Below, in pieces: positions 25,501 to 33,934 of a stretch of DNA of 64,000 bases. This stretch comes from Cellulomonas sp. ES6. Its GTDB lineage: Bacteria > Actinomycetota > Actinomycetes > Actinomycetales > Cellulomonadaceae. How positions within the stretch are numbered: position 1 is the first letter of the stretch; each line of letters opens with the position of its first letter. Below the pieces are notes generated by a model. That model was not told the origin of the DNA, did not search any database, and was given only the letters and a program-made list of their open reading frames with translations. The position numbers were made by a program, and so were the translations under genes. The DNA lies in assembly GCF_030053835.1 (NCBI RefSeq), contig NZ_CP125655.1, forward strand, positions 3,968,001-4,032,000, read 5' to 3'.

Positions 25501-27623
25501 GCGACCTCGCGCGCCCACGCGCCCATCGCCCGGCCGAGCGACGCGGGGCGCCCCTGCGAGTCGCCCTTCCAGAAGGGCAGGCGGCCCGGCACCCCCGGTG
25601 CCGGGGTGACCAGCACCCGGTCCGGGGTGATGTCCTCGATGCGCCAGGTGCTCGACCCGAGCGTGAACGTGTCGCCGACGCGCGACTCGTAGACCATCTC
25701 CTCGTCGAGCTCGCCGACCCGCTTGCCGCCGCGGGTCCGCCCGCCCGAGCGCTCCGGGTCCACCGGCACGTCGGCGGTCTCCGACCCCGACGCGAGGAAG
25801 ACCCCGTACAGCCCGCGGTCCGGGATGGTGCCGCCGCTGGTGACCGCGAGGCGCAGCGCGCCCGGTCGCGCGCTGAGCACGTCGGTGGCGCGGTCCCAGA
25901 GGATGCGGGGACGCAGCTCGGCGAACTCCTCGCTGGGGTACCGGCCCGCGAGCATGTCGAGCACCGCGCGCAGCGTGGCGTCACCCAGCGTCGCGAACGG
26001 GGCCGCCCGCCGCACGACCGCGGCGAGCTCGTGGACGGTCCAGGCCTCGGTGGCGACCATCGCCACGACCTGCTGCGCGAGCACGTCGAGGGGGTTCGCG
26101 GGCACCGCGACGGGCTCGATCTGGCCGGCCCGCATCCGCAGCGCCGTCACCGCCGCCGGCACGAGGTCCCCGCGGAAGGTCGGGAAGACCACGCCGTGGG
26201 AGACGGCGCCGACCTGGTGGCCCGCGCGGCCGATGCGCTGCAGCCCGCTCGCGGCGGACGGCGGCGCGCCGACCTGGACGACGAGGTCCACCGCGCCCAT
26301 GTCGATGCCGAGCTCCAGCGACGAGGTCGCCACGACCGCCGGCAGCCGGCCCGCCTTGAGCTCCGACTCGGTCCGGGTGCGCTCGGCGCGGCTCATGGAG
26401 CCGTGGTGCGCGCGGGCGAGGATCGTCGTGGCGTCCCGCACGTCGACGCCGACGGCGGTGCCGGACTGGGCGGTGACCTGCGCGGCCCACAGCGTGCCGG
26501 GGTCCGGCACGTCCTCGCCCTGGCGCTCCGCCCACACCTCGTTCATGCGGGCGGTCAGCCGCTCGGCGCCGCGGCGCGAGTTGGTGAACACCAGCGTCGA
26601 CCGGTGCTCCGCGACCAGGTCGACGACCCGCTCCTCCACGTGCGGCCAGATCGACGGGCGGGCGCCGCCCTCGGCCGCCGCCTGCCCGGTGAGGTCGCGC
26701 TCGCCCGGTGCCAGCGGGGCGACGCCGTCGCCGCCCGCGGGGGCACCGGGCCGCCGGCCGGACCCGTCGTCGGGCAGCGGCGCGGAGAGGTCCGTGAGGT
26801 CCGGCACGGGCACCACGACGTCGACCCGGATCTCCTTGGTGGCCGGGGGCTGCACCACGACCACCTCGCGCCCGCCCTCCGCGGGGGGCCGCCCGCCCGA
26901 CAGGAACGCGGCGACGCGGTCCACCGGCGTGACGGTGGCCGACAGCCCGACGCGCTGCGCGGGGCCGGGCCCGCCGGGCCGGTCGAGCAGCGCGTCCAGC
27001 CGCTCCAGCGACACCGCGAGGTGCGCACCCCGCTTGGTCCCCGCGACCGCGTGGATCTCGTCGAGGATGACGGTCCGTACGCCCGCGAGCCCGGCACGCG
27101 CGCCGGAGGTCAGCACGAGGAACAGCGACTCGGGCGTGGTGATGAGGATGTCGGGCGGCTTGGTCGCGAACGCCCGGCGCTCGTTCGGTGGGGTGTCTCC
27201 GGTGCGCACGCCGACGCGCACCTCCGGGAGCGTCACGCCGCGCCGCGTCGCGGCCTGCCGGACGCCGACGAGCGGCGACCGGAGGTTGCGCTCGACGTCG
27301 GTGGCCAGCGCCTTCAGCGGCGAGACGTAGAGCACGCGGCAGCGCTGCAGCGGGTCCGCGTCCGGGTCAGGCGCGCCGTCGGGGCCGCCGGAGGGCTCCG
27401 CGACGATCCGGTCGAGCGCCCAGAGGAACGCCGCGAGCGTCTTGCCCGAGCCGGTCGGGGCCACCACCAGCGCGTGCCGTCCCGTCGACACCGCGTCCCA
27501 CGCGCCGGCTTGCGCCGCGGTCGGGCCGGCGAACGCCCCGCGGAACCAGTCCCGGGTCGGCGCCGAGAACCGGTCGAGCACGTCGGTGCCGGTGGGGGCG
27601 TCCGGCGGCGGGGGTGGCGTCAC
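22539..27623 (-). CDS. lhr: Lhr-type ATP-dependent 3'-5' DNA/RNA-DNA helicase
   Basis: A 1694-residue giant SF2 helicase. Motif I APTGSGKT is at residues 55-62 and motif II DEIH at 188-191, followed by ARAHHGSMSR, SSLELGIDMGAVDLVVQVG and QRIGRAGH. The large C-terminal region matches full-length bacterial Lhr, used in DNA repair. It is longer than the usual 1500-1550 residues because of Gly/Pro/Ala-rich insertions, one just before ARPSIWPHVEERVV and one near RSPGLAGVPAPGV. GTG 27623 starts the protein with a Pro-rich leader; CAGAAT lies 6 nt upstream. Divergent from the DUF3046 gene. Confidence 0.95.
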   Translation of the reverse strand: MTPPPPPDAPTGTDVLDRFSAPTRDWFRGAFAGPTAAQAGAWDAVSTGRHALVVAPTGSGKTLAAFLWALDRIVAEPSGGPDGAPDPDADPLQRCRVLYVSPLKALATDVERNLRSPLVGVRQAATRRGVTLPEVRVGVRTGDTPPNERRAFATKPPDILITTPESLFLVLTSGARAGLAGVRTVILDEIHAVAGTKRGAHLAVSLERLDALLDRPGGPGPAQRVGLSATVTPVDRVAAFLSGGRPPAEGGREVVVVQPPATKEIRVDVVVPVPDLTDLSAPLPDDGSGRRPGAPAGGDGVAPLAPGERDLTGQAAAEGGARPSIWPHVEERVVDLVAEHRSTLVFTNSRRGAERLTARMNEVWAERQGEDVPDPGTLWAAQVTAQSGTAVGVDVRDATTILARAHHGSMSRAERTRTESELKAGRLPAVVATSSLELGIDMGAVDLVVQVGAPPSAASGLQRIGRAGHQVGAVSHGVVFPTFRGDLVPAAVTALRMRAGQIEPVAVPANPLDVLAQQVVAMVATEAWTVHELAAVVRRAAPFATLGDATLRAVLDMLAGRYPSEEFAELRPRILWDRATDVLSARPGALRLAVTSGGTIPDRGLYGVFLASGSETADVPVDPERSGGRTRGGKRVGELDEEMVYESRVGDTFTLGSSTWRIEDITPDRVLVTPAPGVPGRLPFWKGDSQGRPASLGRAMGAWAREVADLPDADARARVREAGLDDWAADNLLGYLREQRAATGALPSDVTVVVERFRDELGDWRVVVHSPFGARVHAPWALVLGARLRERFGVDAAAMHADDGIVLRLPDVLAAASDPVGDLLGWSAPDAWSTDGTAASAPGGLADPAPVDAGDLLIEPDEVADAVRTELGGSAMFGARFREAAARALLLPRRRPDRRQPLWQQRQRSAQLLSVASRYPDFPILLEAVRECLQDDFDIDALVELMRDVSAGRVRVVEVTTTRPSPFAQSLLFGYTAQFLYDGDAPLAERRAAALTLDPTLLEELLGGGGGSQVADLLDPDAVLRTEAELTGTDPDRQARTAEQVADVLRRHGPLPLAGVEVRTRGDVRGEVAGWLADLEHARRLIRVRISGVSGGDAEQWAAVEDAGRLRDALGVALPVGVPEVFTEVLPDPLGDLLRRHARTHGPFTAAQAAARFGLGSAVVQSALRPLERAGVVVQGRLRPDALGGVGDEYCDADVLRTLRRRSLAALRSEVEPVPQVALGRFLPAWQHATARADRPAPGALRGVDGLARAVEQLAGAVVPASALESLVLPARVADYSPALLDELTAAGEVLWAGHGTLPGRDGLVSLHLAGTADLTLPPLAAPDDDDPAAAHLATPLHRALVAALQGGGAYFAGALASRVAGDLEEPASQSAVVDALWDLVWAGLVTNDGLAPLRARLAGGRTAHRAPAGPGASPRARALTMGRYGGRPGLRGSGLGLRSPGLAGVPAPGVPAAGEGGGRWSMLPPRETDPTRRAHALAAQLLDRHGVLTRAVAPAEGISGQFAAVYRVLAALEQAGQVRRGYFVEHLGGSQFALPGAVDQLRADARTLERLAEQSAPPDADRAVALLAATDPANPYGAALAWPARADASTGHRPGRKAGSVVVLVDGELALYLERGGRTVLTFTEDDDVLRLATARLADAVREGRLGRVTLVRADGEELLGASGTPLGRALAAAGFGATPRGLRLRGAR

Positions 27624-27629
27624 CCCGTC

Positions 27630-27635
27630 ATTCTG
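27630..27635 (-). promoter_or_regulatory. lhr: -10-like hexamer CAGAAT of lhr
   Basis: CAGAAT on the minus strand, 6 nt, GTG 27623. It supports the GTG start. Confidence 0.4.
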
Positions 27636-27747
27636 GCGCGGGCCACCGACAGCCGCCCTGCCGGCCGGTGTGAGCCGGGCGCTCCGCGCACGTACGCTCG
27701 GCCGGGGGCGGTCCGGTGGTCCGCCCGGCGGAGCGACGGGAGGCGCC

Positions 27748-27981
27748 GTGCGGTACCGGGAGTTCTGGCAGCTCGTCGACGAGGTGCTCGGCAGCGCCCA
27801 CGGCCGGGCGCTGGTGCACGAGCTCGTCCTGCCGCGGCTGGACGGCCGCACCGCGGAGCAGGCGCTCGATGCCGGCGTGGAGCCGCGGGACGTGTGGCAC
27901 GCACTGTGCGACGAACTGGACGTCCCCGACCCGCAGCGCTGGGGCGCCGACCGCCACCGGCAGGCACCGCCGCGCCGCTGA
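27748..27981 (+). CDS. DUF3046 domain protein
   Basis: A 77-residue protein matching the small actinobacterial DUF3046 family, normally found near recA as here. It starts RYREFWQLVDEVLG and contains GRALVHELVLPRLDGRTAEQAL and DVWHALCDELDVP. It is predicted helical and soluble, with no known function. GTG 27748 is preceded by GGGAGG. Divergent from lhr. Confidence 0.85.
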   Translation: MRYREFWQLVDEVLGSAHGRALVHELVLPRLDGRTAEQALDAGVEPRDVWHALCDELDVPDPQRWGADRHRQAPPRR

Positions 27982-28035
27982 CCCCACGCTGTCGCGGAGG
28001 GCGGCGGGACAGGTCCGCGGGCGGGGCCCGCGTGG

Positions 28036-28041
28036 CAGGCT
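28036..28041 (+). promoter_or_regulatory. -10-like hexamer CAGGCT of the phosphodiesterase gene
   Basis: CAGGCT, 6 nt, GTG 28048. Confidence 0.4.
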
Positions 28042-28047
28042 GGGACC

Positions 28048-30321
28048 GTGCCGTCCGACGACCCGCGCCCGCGTCGTGGCTGGTGGTCGGTCACGCTCAG
28101 CGACGTCGGCGACGCGCTGCTCGGGCTGGTCACGACGGCCGTCGGCCTGGGGGTCGCCATCGCGGTGGTGGACGGCGTCCGGGCGACCAACCCCGGCGCG
28201 GTCGTGCTCGCCGCGCTGCTGGTCGGCGCCGGGGACCTGGTGCTGCGCCCGCCGCTGCGCGTGCTCGCGCGGGTGGGCGGCGCCATGGGGGCGCTGGTCG
28301 CCGGGCTCGGCGCGCAGGTGGCGGTCGTGTGGCTGGCGCTCTCGCTCGGCCCGGGCCTCGAGGTGCGCAGCGCGTGGGCCGTCGTGCAGGTGCTCGTCAT
28401 CACGGCCTGCGTCATGGCGGTGGGCCGCTGGGTGTGGGGCGCGTCCGACTCGGACTACGTCGTCGGGGACGTGCTGCGTCGCGCCCGGGCGCGGGCCCGC
28501 CGCGCGGGGGAGGGCGGCGGCGCCGTCCCGGACCACCGGCCTCCCGGCCTGCTGGTCGTCCAGCTCGACGGCGTGGGCACGGCGGTGCTGGAGCAGGCGC
28601 TCGACGCGGGGCTGGCCCCCACGATGGCGCGCTGGCTCGAGTCCGGCAGCCACCGGCTGACGAGCTGGTGGGCGCAGGCGCCCTCGACCACGCCCGCGAG
28701 CCAGGCGGGCCTGCTGCACGGCGCCGCCGACGCGATCCCGTCGTTCCGCTGGTGGGACCGTGACGCGGGCCGGCTCGTCGTCACGAACCACCCGGACGAC
28801 GCCGCGATGGTCGAGCGGCGGCTGTCCGACGGCCGCGGGCTGCTGGCGGACGGGGGAGCGGCCGTCTCGACGATGTTCTCCGGCGACGCGACCCGGCAGC
28901 TCCTCGTCATGAGCCAGGCCCGGCGCGGCATCGGGCCGGGGACGTCCTACCTCCGGTTCTTCGCGAGCCCGTTCGTGCTGGCGCGCGCCGTGACGCTCAC
29001 GGTCGGCGAGATGGTCAAGGAGCTGTACCAGGGCCGCCGCCAGCGGGTGCGCGACGTCCGGCCCCGGGTGCCGCGCCGCGGCTGGTACGTCGTGCTGCGC
29101 GGCGTCACGAACGTGCTGCTGCGCGACCTGGCGACGTCCCTCGTCGCCGAGCAGCTCGTCCGCGGTGCCCCCGTGGTGTTCGTGGACCTGGTCGACTACG
29201 ACGAGATCGCCCACCACGCCGGCCCGACGCGGCCGGAGTCGCTGCGCGCGCTCGACGGCCTCGACGGCGTGCTCGACACGCTGCAGCGGGTCGCCGACGC
29301 CGCCCCGCGCGACTACCGGGTGGTGGTGCTGTCCGACCACGGGCAGGCGCTCGGCCCGACGTTCGCGCAGGTCGCCGGCGAGCCGCTGGTCGAGGTCGTG
29401 CGGCGACGGGTGGCGGCCGGCCGCGAGGAGCCGCCGCAGGACCGGGCGACCGGTGCCGAGGGCGGCGGACGCGCGGGCACGGCACTCGGCCGTCCGGGCG
29501 GTGCGACGGACGTGGACGCGGTCCAGGCCGCCTCCGACGAGGAGTGGGGGCCGCTCAACGCCTTCCTGTCCTCCGCGGCCTCGCGCCACGGTGAGGACCG
29601 CGCGGTCGTGCTCGGCCCTCCCGGCAAGGACCGGCGCGACGGCGAGCGCGCCACGGCCGGGGACGGTGCCCCGCCCCCCGAGGTCGCGGTGACGGGCTCC
29701 GGCAACCTCGGCATGGTCTGGTTCCCGCGCGAGCCCCGGCGCCTGGTGCTGGAGGAGGTCGAGACGCGCTGGCCGGGACTGGTCCGCGGGCTCGCCTCGA
29801 CGCCCGGCATCGGCCTCGTGCTCGTCGACACCGCCGCGCGCGGGCTCGCCGCGGTGGGGACCGGTGGCATCGCGTGGCTCGAGCCCGACGAGGCGGACGG
29901 CCTGCCCGCGGTGGACGGCACGGACCCGGTGGCCCGCTACGGTCCCCGCGCCGCGGCGGACCTCCGGCGGCTCGGGCGCCTGGGCCACGTCGGGGACCTC
30001 GTGGTCCTCTCCGACGTCACGCCCGGCGGGCGGGTGCACGCCTTCGAGGGCCAGGTCGGCTCGCACGGCGGACTCGGGGGCCCGCAGAACCGGGCGGTCC
30101 TCCTGCACCCCGCGGAGCTGCCGGTCGACGACGACCTGCTCGAGGACGTCGACGGCGAGCGCATCGCGGTCGGGGCCGACCGGGTCCACCTCCAGCTGCT
30201 GCGCTGGGCCACCGCGCTCGGGCTCCGCCGGGACGCCACGCCCCCCGCTGCCGCCGGGGAGGACGGTGCCGCGCCGGCGGCGAGGCCCGCGGGGCGGCGC
30301 CGTCCCGGGGACGGCTCGTGA
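28048..30321 (+). CDS. Membrane-anchored alkaline-phosphatase-superfamily phosphodiesterase
   Basis: A 757-residue protein. Residues about 20-130 form four membrane helices resembling phage-holin/PF04020-type segments. From about 165 a type I phosphodiesterase/nucleotide-pyrophosphatase domain begins: metal ligand D174 in VQLDGVG, Thr nucleophile in APSTTPASQAG (residues 214-215), then VDLVDYDEIAHH, VVVLSDHGQALG and VGSHGGLGG. An insertion of about 90 low-complexity residues splits the later part. The substrate is unknown; lipids, polyprenyl phosphates or nucleotides are possible. The next gene is coupled to it. Confidence 0.85.
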   Translation: MPSDDPRPRRGWWSVTLSDVGDALLGLVTTAVGLGVAIAVVDGVRATNPGAVVLAALLVGAGDLVLRPPLRVLARVGGAMGALVAGLGAQVAVVWLALSLGPGLEVRSAWAVVQVLVITACVMAVGRWVWGASDSDYVVGDVLRRARARARRAGEGGGAVPDHRPPGLLVVQLDGVGTAVLEQALDAGLAPTMARWLESGSHRLTSWWAQAPSTTPASQAGLLHGAADAIPSFRWWDRDAGRLVVTNHPDDAAMVERRLSDGRGLLADGGAAVSTMFSGDATRQLLVMSQARRGIGPGTSYLRFFASPFVLARAVTLTVGEMVKELYQGRRQRVRDVRPRVPRRGWYVVLRGVTNVLLRDLATSLVAEQLVRGAPVVFVDLVDYDEIAHHAGPTRPESLRALDGLDGVLDTLQRVADAAPRDYRVVVLSDHGQALGPTFAQVAGEPLVEVVRRRVAAGREEPPQDRATGAEGGGRAGTALGRPGGATDVDAVQAASDEEWGPLNAFLSSAASRHGEDRAVVLGPPGKDRRDGERATAGDGAPPPEVAVTGSGNLGMVWFPREPRRLVLEEVETRWPGLVRGLASTPGIGLVLVDTAARGLAAVGTGGIAWLEPDEADGLPAVDGTDPVARYGPRAAADLRRLGRLGHVGDLVVLSDVTPGGRVHAFEGQVGSHGGLGGPQNRAVLLHPAELPVDDDLLEDVDGERIAVGADRVHLQLLRWATALGLRRDATPPAAAGEDGAAPAARPAGRRRPGDGS

Positions 30322-31145
30322 CCTCCGGCGCCGCCCCCGGGGCCGCCCCGGCGGCCCCGGGGGCGACCCTGCGGTGGCTCGGGCACGCGACGGTCGTGCT
30401 CGACGTCGGCGGCGCCCGGCTGCTCACGGACCCGCTGCTGCGTCCCCACGCCGGGCTGCTGCGCCGCCGGGCGCCCGTCCCGCGCGCCGTGGACTGGGCC
30501 GACCCGAGCGCGGTCCTGGTGTCCCACCTGCACCACGACCACGCGGAGCTCGGCTCGCTCCGGCTGCTCCCCGGGGTGCCCGTGCTGGCCGCCGGGGCCA
30601 ACGCGCACTGGCTCGCGCACCAGGGCCTGGACGCGGTGGGGCTCGGTCCGGAGGAGTGGTGGACGGTGCCCGGGACGGATGTCCGGGTCCGCCTGGTCCC
30701 GGCGGTGCACGGGCACCGGCCGATGCCGCACCGGCCCAACGCGGCGCACGGCTTCCTCGTGGTGGCCCCCGGCCTGCGGGTGTGGTTCGCCGGGGACACC
30801 GCGCCCTACCCGCACATGCGCCGCCTGCCCGAGCTGGCCGGCGGTCCGCTCGACGTCGCGCTCGTGCCCGTCGGCGGCTGGGGGCCGCGGCTGTCGGGCG
30901 GGCACATGGACCCCGTCCAGGCCGCCGAGGTCTGCGAGCAGGTCGGCGCGCGCTGGGCGGTCCCGGTGCACTGGGGGACGCTGCACGCTCCGGCATCGCG
31001 CCGGCTGCCGCCCGGGTGGATGGACCGCGCGGGCCCGGCGTTCGCCCGGGCGCTGGACCGCGGGGCGCGCGTGCGGCCGCTGCTGCTGGCGCCGGGCCAG
31101 GCGGTGCGGCTGGGGGAGGCGGAGGGGCTGTCGGGCCTCGTCTGA
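30318..31145 (+). CDS. MBL-fold metal-dependent hydrolase (UlaG/NAPE-PLD-like)
   Basis: A 275-residue metallo-beta-lactamase-fold enzyme. The zinc motif [10 protein letters not shown] matches HxHxDH, followed by [20 protein letters not shown] and [11 protein letters not shown]. The pattern is that of the lactonase/phospholipase-D-like UlaG branch; the substrate is not known. The GTG overlaps the phosphodiesterase stop (GTGA), so the two hydrolases are made together. recA follows after its own promoter. Confidence 0.85.
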   Translation: MTSGAAPGAAPAAPGATLRWLGHATVVLDVGGARLLTDPLLRPHAGLLRRRAPVPRAVDWADPSAVLVSHLHHDHAELGSLRLLPGVPVLAAGANAHWLAHQGLDAVGLGPEEWWTVPGTDVRVRLVPAVHGHRPMPHRPNAAHGFLVVAPGLRVWFAGDTAPYPHMRRLPELAGGPLDVALVPVGGWGPRLSGGHMDPVQAAEVCEQVGARWAVPVHWGTLHAPASRRLPPGWMDRAGPAFARALDRGARVRPLLLAPGQAVRLGEAEGLSGLV

Positions 31146-31180
31146 CGCCGTGCGACACGCCGTGGCGCGGGGATGTCGAG

Positions 31181-31196
31181 TCGAACAGGTGTTCGG
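31181..31196 (+). promoter_or_regulatory. recA: LexA (SOS) box of recA
   Basis: TCGAACAGGTGTTCGG matches the actinobacterial SOS consensus TCGAAC-N4-GTTCGA except for the last base. A -10-like TACTGT (31198-31203) follows directly, so bound LexA would block RNA polymerase. The leader to recA is about 175 nt. Confidence 0.88.
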
Positions 31197-31246
31197 GTAC
31201 TGTGGCCGACGTGACGCGCCGCGGGTCGGGCGCGGGCCGCGGAGCC

Positions 31247-31280
31247 GTCCACAGGTGGGACGGCGGCGGGGCCTGTGGAC
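31247..31280. promoter_or_regulatory. Inverted repeat GTCCACAGG-N16-CCTGTGGAC in the recA leader
   Basis: Perfect 9-bp arms at 31247-31255 and 31272-31280, inside the likely recA 5' untranslated leader. It shares TCCACAGGTGG with the element upstream of the DUF222/HNH gene. In RNA it could form a stem with a 16-nt loop. Confidence 0.5.
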
Positions 31281-31383
31281 GACGCGGGGTGCATGTCGGT
31301 GGTCGGGCATAGCGTCACAGCACGACACGGAGACCAGCCCCCGCAGGCGCAGCGCGACGCTGCACGAGACGACGAGGTGTGAC

Positions 31384-32424
31384 ATGCCCGCTCCCCAGGA
31401 CCGCGAGAAGGCCCTCGAGGCCGCACTCAGCCAGATCGACCGCCAGTTCGGCAAGGGCTCGATCATGCGCCTCGGCGAAGAGGGGCGCGCCCCCGTCGAG
31501 GTGATCCCGACCGGCTCGATCGCCCTCGACGTCGCGCTCGGCATCGGTGGCCTGCCCAAGGGCCGCGTCGTCGAGGTGTACGGCCCGGAGTCCTCCGGCA
31601 AGACGACCGTCGCGCTCCACGCCGTCGCCAACGCGCAGCGTGCCGGCGGCATCGCGGCGTTCATCGACGCCGAGCACGCGCTGGACCCGGACTACGCGAA
31701 GAAGCTGGGCGTCGACACCGACGCCCTGCTCGTCTCCCAGCCGGACACCGGTGAGCAGGCGCTCGAGATCATGGACATGCTGATCCGCTCGGGTGCGATC
31801 GACATCATCGTCATCGACTCCGTCGCGGCGCTCGTGCCCAAGGCGGAGATCGAGGGCGAGATGGGCGACAGCCACGTCGGCCTCCAGGCCCGCCTCATGT
31901 CACAGGCGCTGCGCAAGATCACCGGTGCGCTCAACGCCTCCGGGACGACGGCGATCTTCATCAACCAGCTGCGCGAGAAGATCGGCGTGTTCTTCGGCTC
32001 GCCCGAGACGACGACCGGTGGCAAGGCGCTCAAGTTCTACGCCTCCGTGCGCATGGACATCCGGCGCATCGAGACCCTCAAGGAGGGGTCGGACGCCGTC
32101 GGCAACCGCACCCGCGTCAAGATCGTCAAGAACAAGATGGCGCCGCCGTTCAAGCAGGCCGAGTTCGACATCCTCTACGGCGTCGGCATCTCCCGTGAGG
32201 GTGGCCTCATCGACATGGGCGTGGAGCACGGCTTCATCCGCAAGTCCGGCTCCTGGTTCACCTACGAGGGCGACCAGCTCGGTCAGGGCAAGGAGAACGC
32301 GCGCGGGTTCCTGCGCGACAACCCGGACCTGGCGGCGGAGATCGAGAAGAAGATCAAGGAGAAGCTCGGCATCGGCGCGAAGGTCGACGCTCCGGCCGGC
32401 GCGGAGGTGAAGGTCGACTTCTGA
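31384..32424 (+). CDS. recA: Recombinase RecA
   Basis: A 346-residue RecA: ATP-dependent strand exchange and LexA co-protease. Walker [10 protein letters not shown] is at residues 67-75, with [34 protein letters not shown], loop L2 near [20 protein letters not shown] and the basic/acidic C-terminal tail. No intein interrupts it. The start is preceded by GAGGTG. The stop TGA shares its A with the recX ATG (TGATG), so they are coupled. Confidence 0.98.
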   Translation: MPAPQDREKALEAALSQIDRQFGKGSIMRLGEEGRAPVEVIPTGSIALDVALGIGGLPKGRVVEVYGPESSGKTTVALHAVANAQRAGGIAAFIDAEHALDPDYAKKLGVDTDALLVSQPDTGEQALEIMDMLIRSGAIDIIVIDSVAALVPKAEIEGEMGDSHVGLQARLMSQALRKITGALNASGTTAIFINQLREKIGVFFGSPETTTGGKALKFYASVRMDIRRIETLKEGSDAVGNRTRVKIVKNKMAPPFKQAEFDILYGVGISREGGLIDMGVEHGFIRKSGSWFTYEGDQLGQGKENARGFLRDNPDLAAEIEKKIKEKLGIGAKVDAPAGAEVKVDF

Positions 32425-33731
32425 TGTCGGCCGAGCACGACCAGGTCGCGCGGCCGGCCGGACGCACCCCGTCCGGCCGGTCCGGGGCGTGGGACGTCCC
32501 GGGGGAGGCCGGCGGATCGGCGTGGGACGACCTCTCCGCGTCCGACACGTCGGCCTGGGACGACGAGGTCGCCGCCGTCGACGGCCGTTCGGCTGTCACG
32601 GGTGCCGCCGCACCGGACGCGTTCGGGCGTCACGACGAGACGTCCGTGTGGGACGACGACCGGCCCGTGCCGTCCGCCTGGGCCGAGGTGGGGACGCCGG
32701 GGTCGACGGCCCTGGCGACGCCCGGACGGGCTGCGCAGCCGAGGGCCTCGCAGGGGACGCCCGCCGGGCCCGTCGCCGCCGGGGCGCACGGCGACGCCGA
32801 CTCGGCTGACGTCGAGCCGGCCGACGTCGGGGCATGCGCCGACGGCGAGCCGGCCGACGTCGGCGAGCTCGCCGGCGTCGGTGGACCGGTGGGGCCGGAC
32901 TCGGCTCCCCACCCGGCACGCGCGCGCGACCGGTCCGAGGTGGCGGCCACGACGGCCGAGCTCGCGGCGCGCATGGCCGAGATCCTCGCCCGGCCGGCCG
33001 GCGACGACCCCGCGTCGACCGCCGGGGCGTCCGCACGGGGTGGGGGCACCCGGGCGTCCGCACGCGGTGCGGGCGCGGTCGGATCGCAGGGCACCGGTGG
33101 TGTCCCGCCGACGGCGGAGGACGCCGAGCCCGCTGGCGGGGACACCCGGCGCCGGGACGGCGCGGGAGGTCGGCGTCCGACGCGCGGGCGGCGCAGGGCA
33201 CCGGCGAGCGAGCCCCCGCAGGACGGCCCTGCCGCGACGGACGCGGAACCCGACCCGGAGTCGGTCGCGCGGTCCCTCGCGCTGCGGCTGCTGACCGGGG
33301 CTCCGCGGAGCCGGGCGCAGCTCGCCGAGGCGATGGCCCGCAAGGACGTCCCGGAGGAGGTCGCCGAGCGGGTGCTCGACCGGTTCACGGACGTCGGGCT
33401 CGTGGACGACGGCGCGTACGCCGAGATGCTCGTCCGCACGCGGCACGCCGAGCGGGGGATGTCGCGGCGCGGCATCGCGCAGGAGCTGCGGCGTCGCGGG
33501 GTCGACGACGTGACGGCCCGCGACGCGCTCGCGCAGGTGGACGACGAGGACGAGGAGCGCGCGGCACGGGCGCTCGCCCGCAAGAAGCTCTCCGCCACCC
33601 GCGGGCTCGACCGGGAGACGCGGCTGCGGCGTGCGTACGGCGCGCTCGGCCGCAAGGGCTACGGCGGCGAGCTCGTCGCCCGGGTCGTGCGCGAGGAGCT
33701 GGCCGCGGAGGGGGCGGACCTCGACGACTGA
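32424..33731 (+). CDS. recX: RecX regulator with long acidic N-terminal extension
   Basis: A 435-residue protein. Only the last 155 or so residues (from PDPESVARSLALRLLTGAPR) are the RecX domain that inhibits RecA filaments, with ELRRRGVDDVTARDAL and RRAYGALGRKGYGGELV. The first 275 residues are predicted disordered, rich in Ala, Gly, Asp and Pro. Tryptophans at 23, 34, 45, 76 and 86 occur in repeated (S/G)(A/V)WDD-like motifs, and a second stretch repeats EPADVG. RecX is usually 150-270 residues. The overlap with the recA stop fixes the start. Confidence 0.9.
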   Translation: MSAEHDQVARPAGRTPSGRSGAWDVPGEAGGSAWDDLSASDTSAWDDEVAAVDGRSAVTGAAAPDAFGRHDETSVWDDDRPVPSAWAEVGTPGSTALATPGRAAQPRASQGTPAGPVAAGAHGDADSADVEPADVGACADGEPADVGELAGVGGPVGPDSAPHPARARDRSEVAATTAELAARMAEILARPAGDDPASTAGASARGGGTRASARGAGAVGSQGTGGVPPTAEDAEPAGGDTRRRDGAGGRRPTRGRRRAPASEPPQDGPAATDAEPDPESVARSLALRLLTGAPRSRAQLAEAMARKDVPEEVAERVLDRFTDVGLVDDGAYAEMLVRTRHAERGMSRRGIAQELRRRGVDDVTARDALAQVDDEDEERAARALARKKLSATRGLDRETRLRRAYGALGRKGYGGELVARVVREELAAEGADLDD

Positions 33732-33934
33732 CGCCGTCCCCGCGGACGTCGAGGGTCGACACCGCGCCCGCCCGTGCGTCGCGCACCGGGACGCGCGGGT
33801 CGAGGTGGAGAATGGACCGTCGTCCCGGCAGCCGGGCGCGCCGCGACGAGCGGTGCGCGACGGCCCGCGGACCGAACCGATCCCCACCGCCAGGGCCTCC
33901 CGGCCCCGGCCCGTCCCGGACGAGGAGCGTGCCC

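Noticed and set aside
21573..28763. A plus-strand open frame of 2396 codons opposite nei2 and lhr
   Set aside because: Shadow of the lhr and nei2 genes; no recognisable protein, Arg/Gly/Gln-rich throughout.
31384..32424. Intein or insertion in recA
   Set aside because: The reading frame gives a normal 346-residue RecA with all motifs contiguous.
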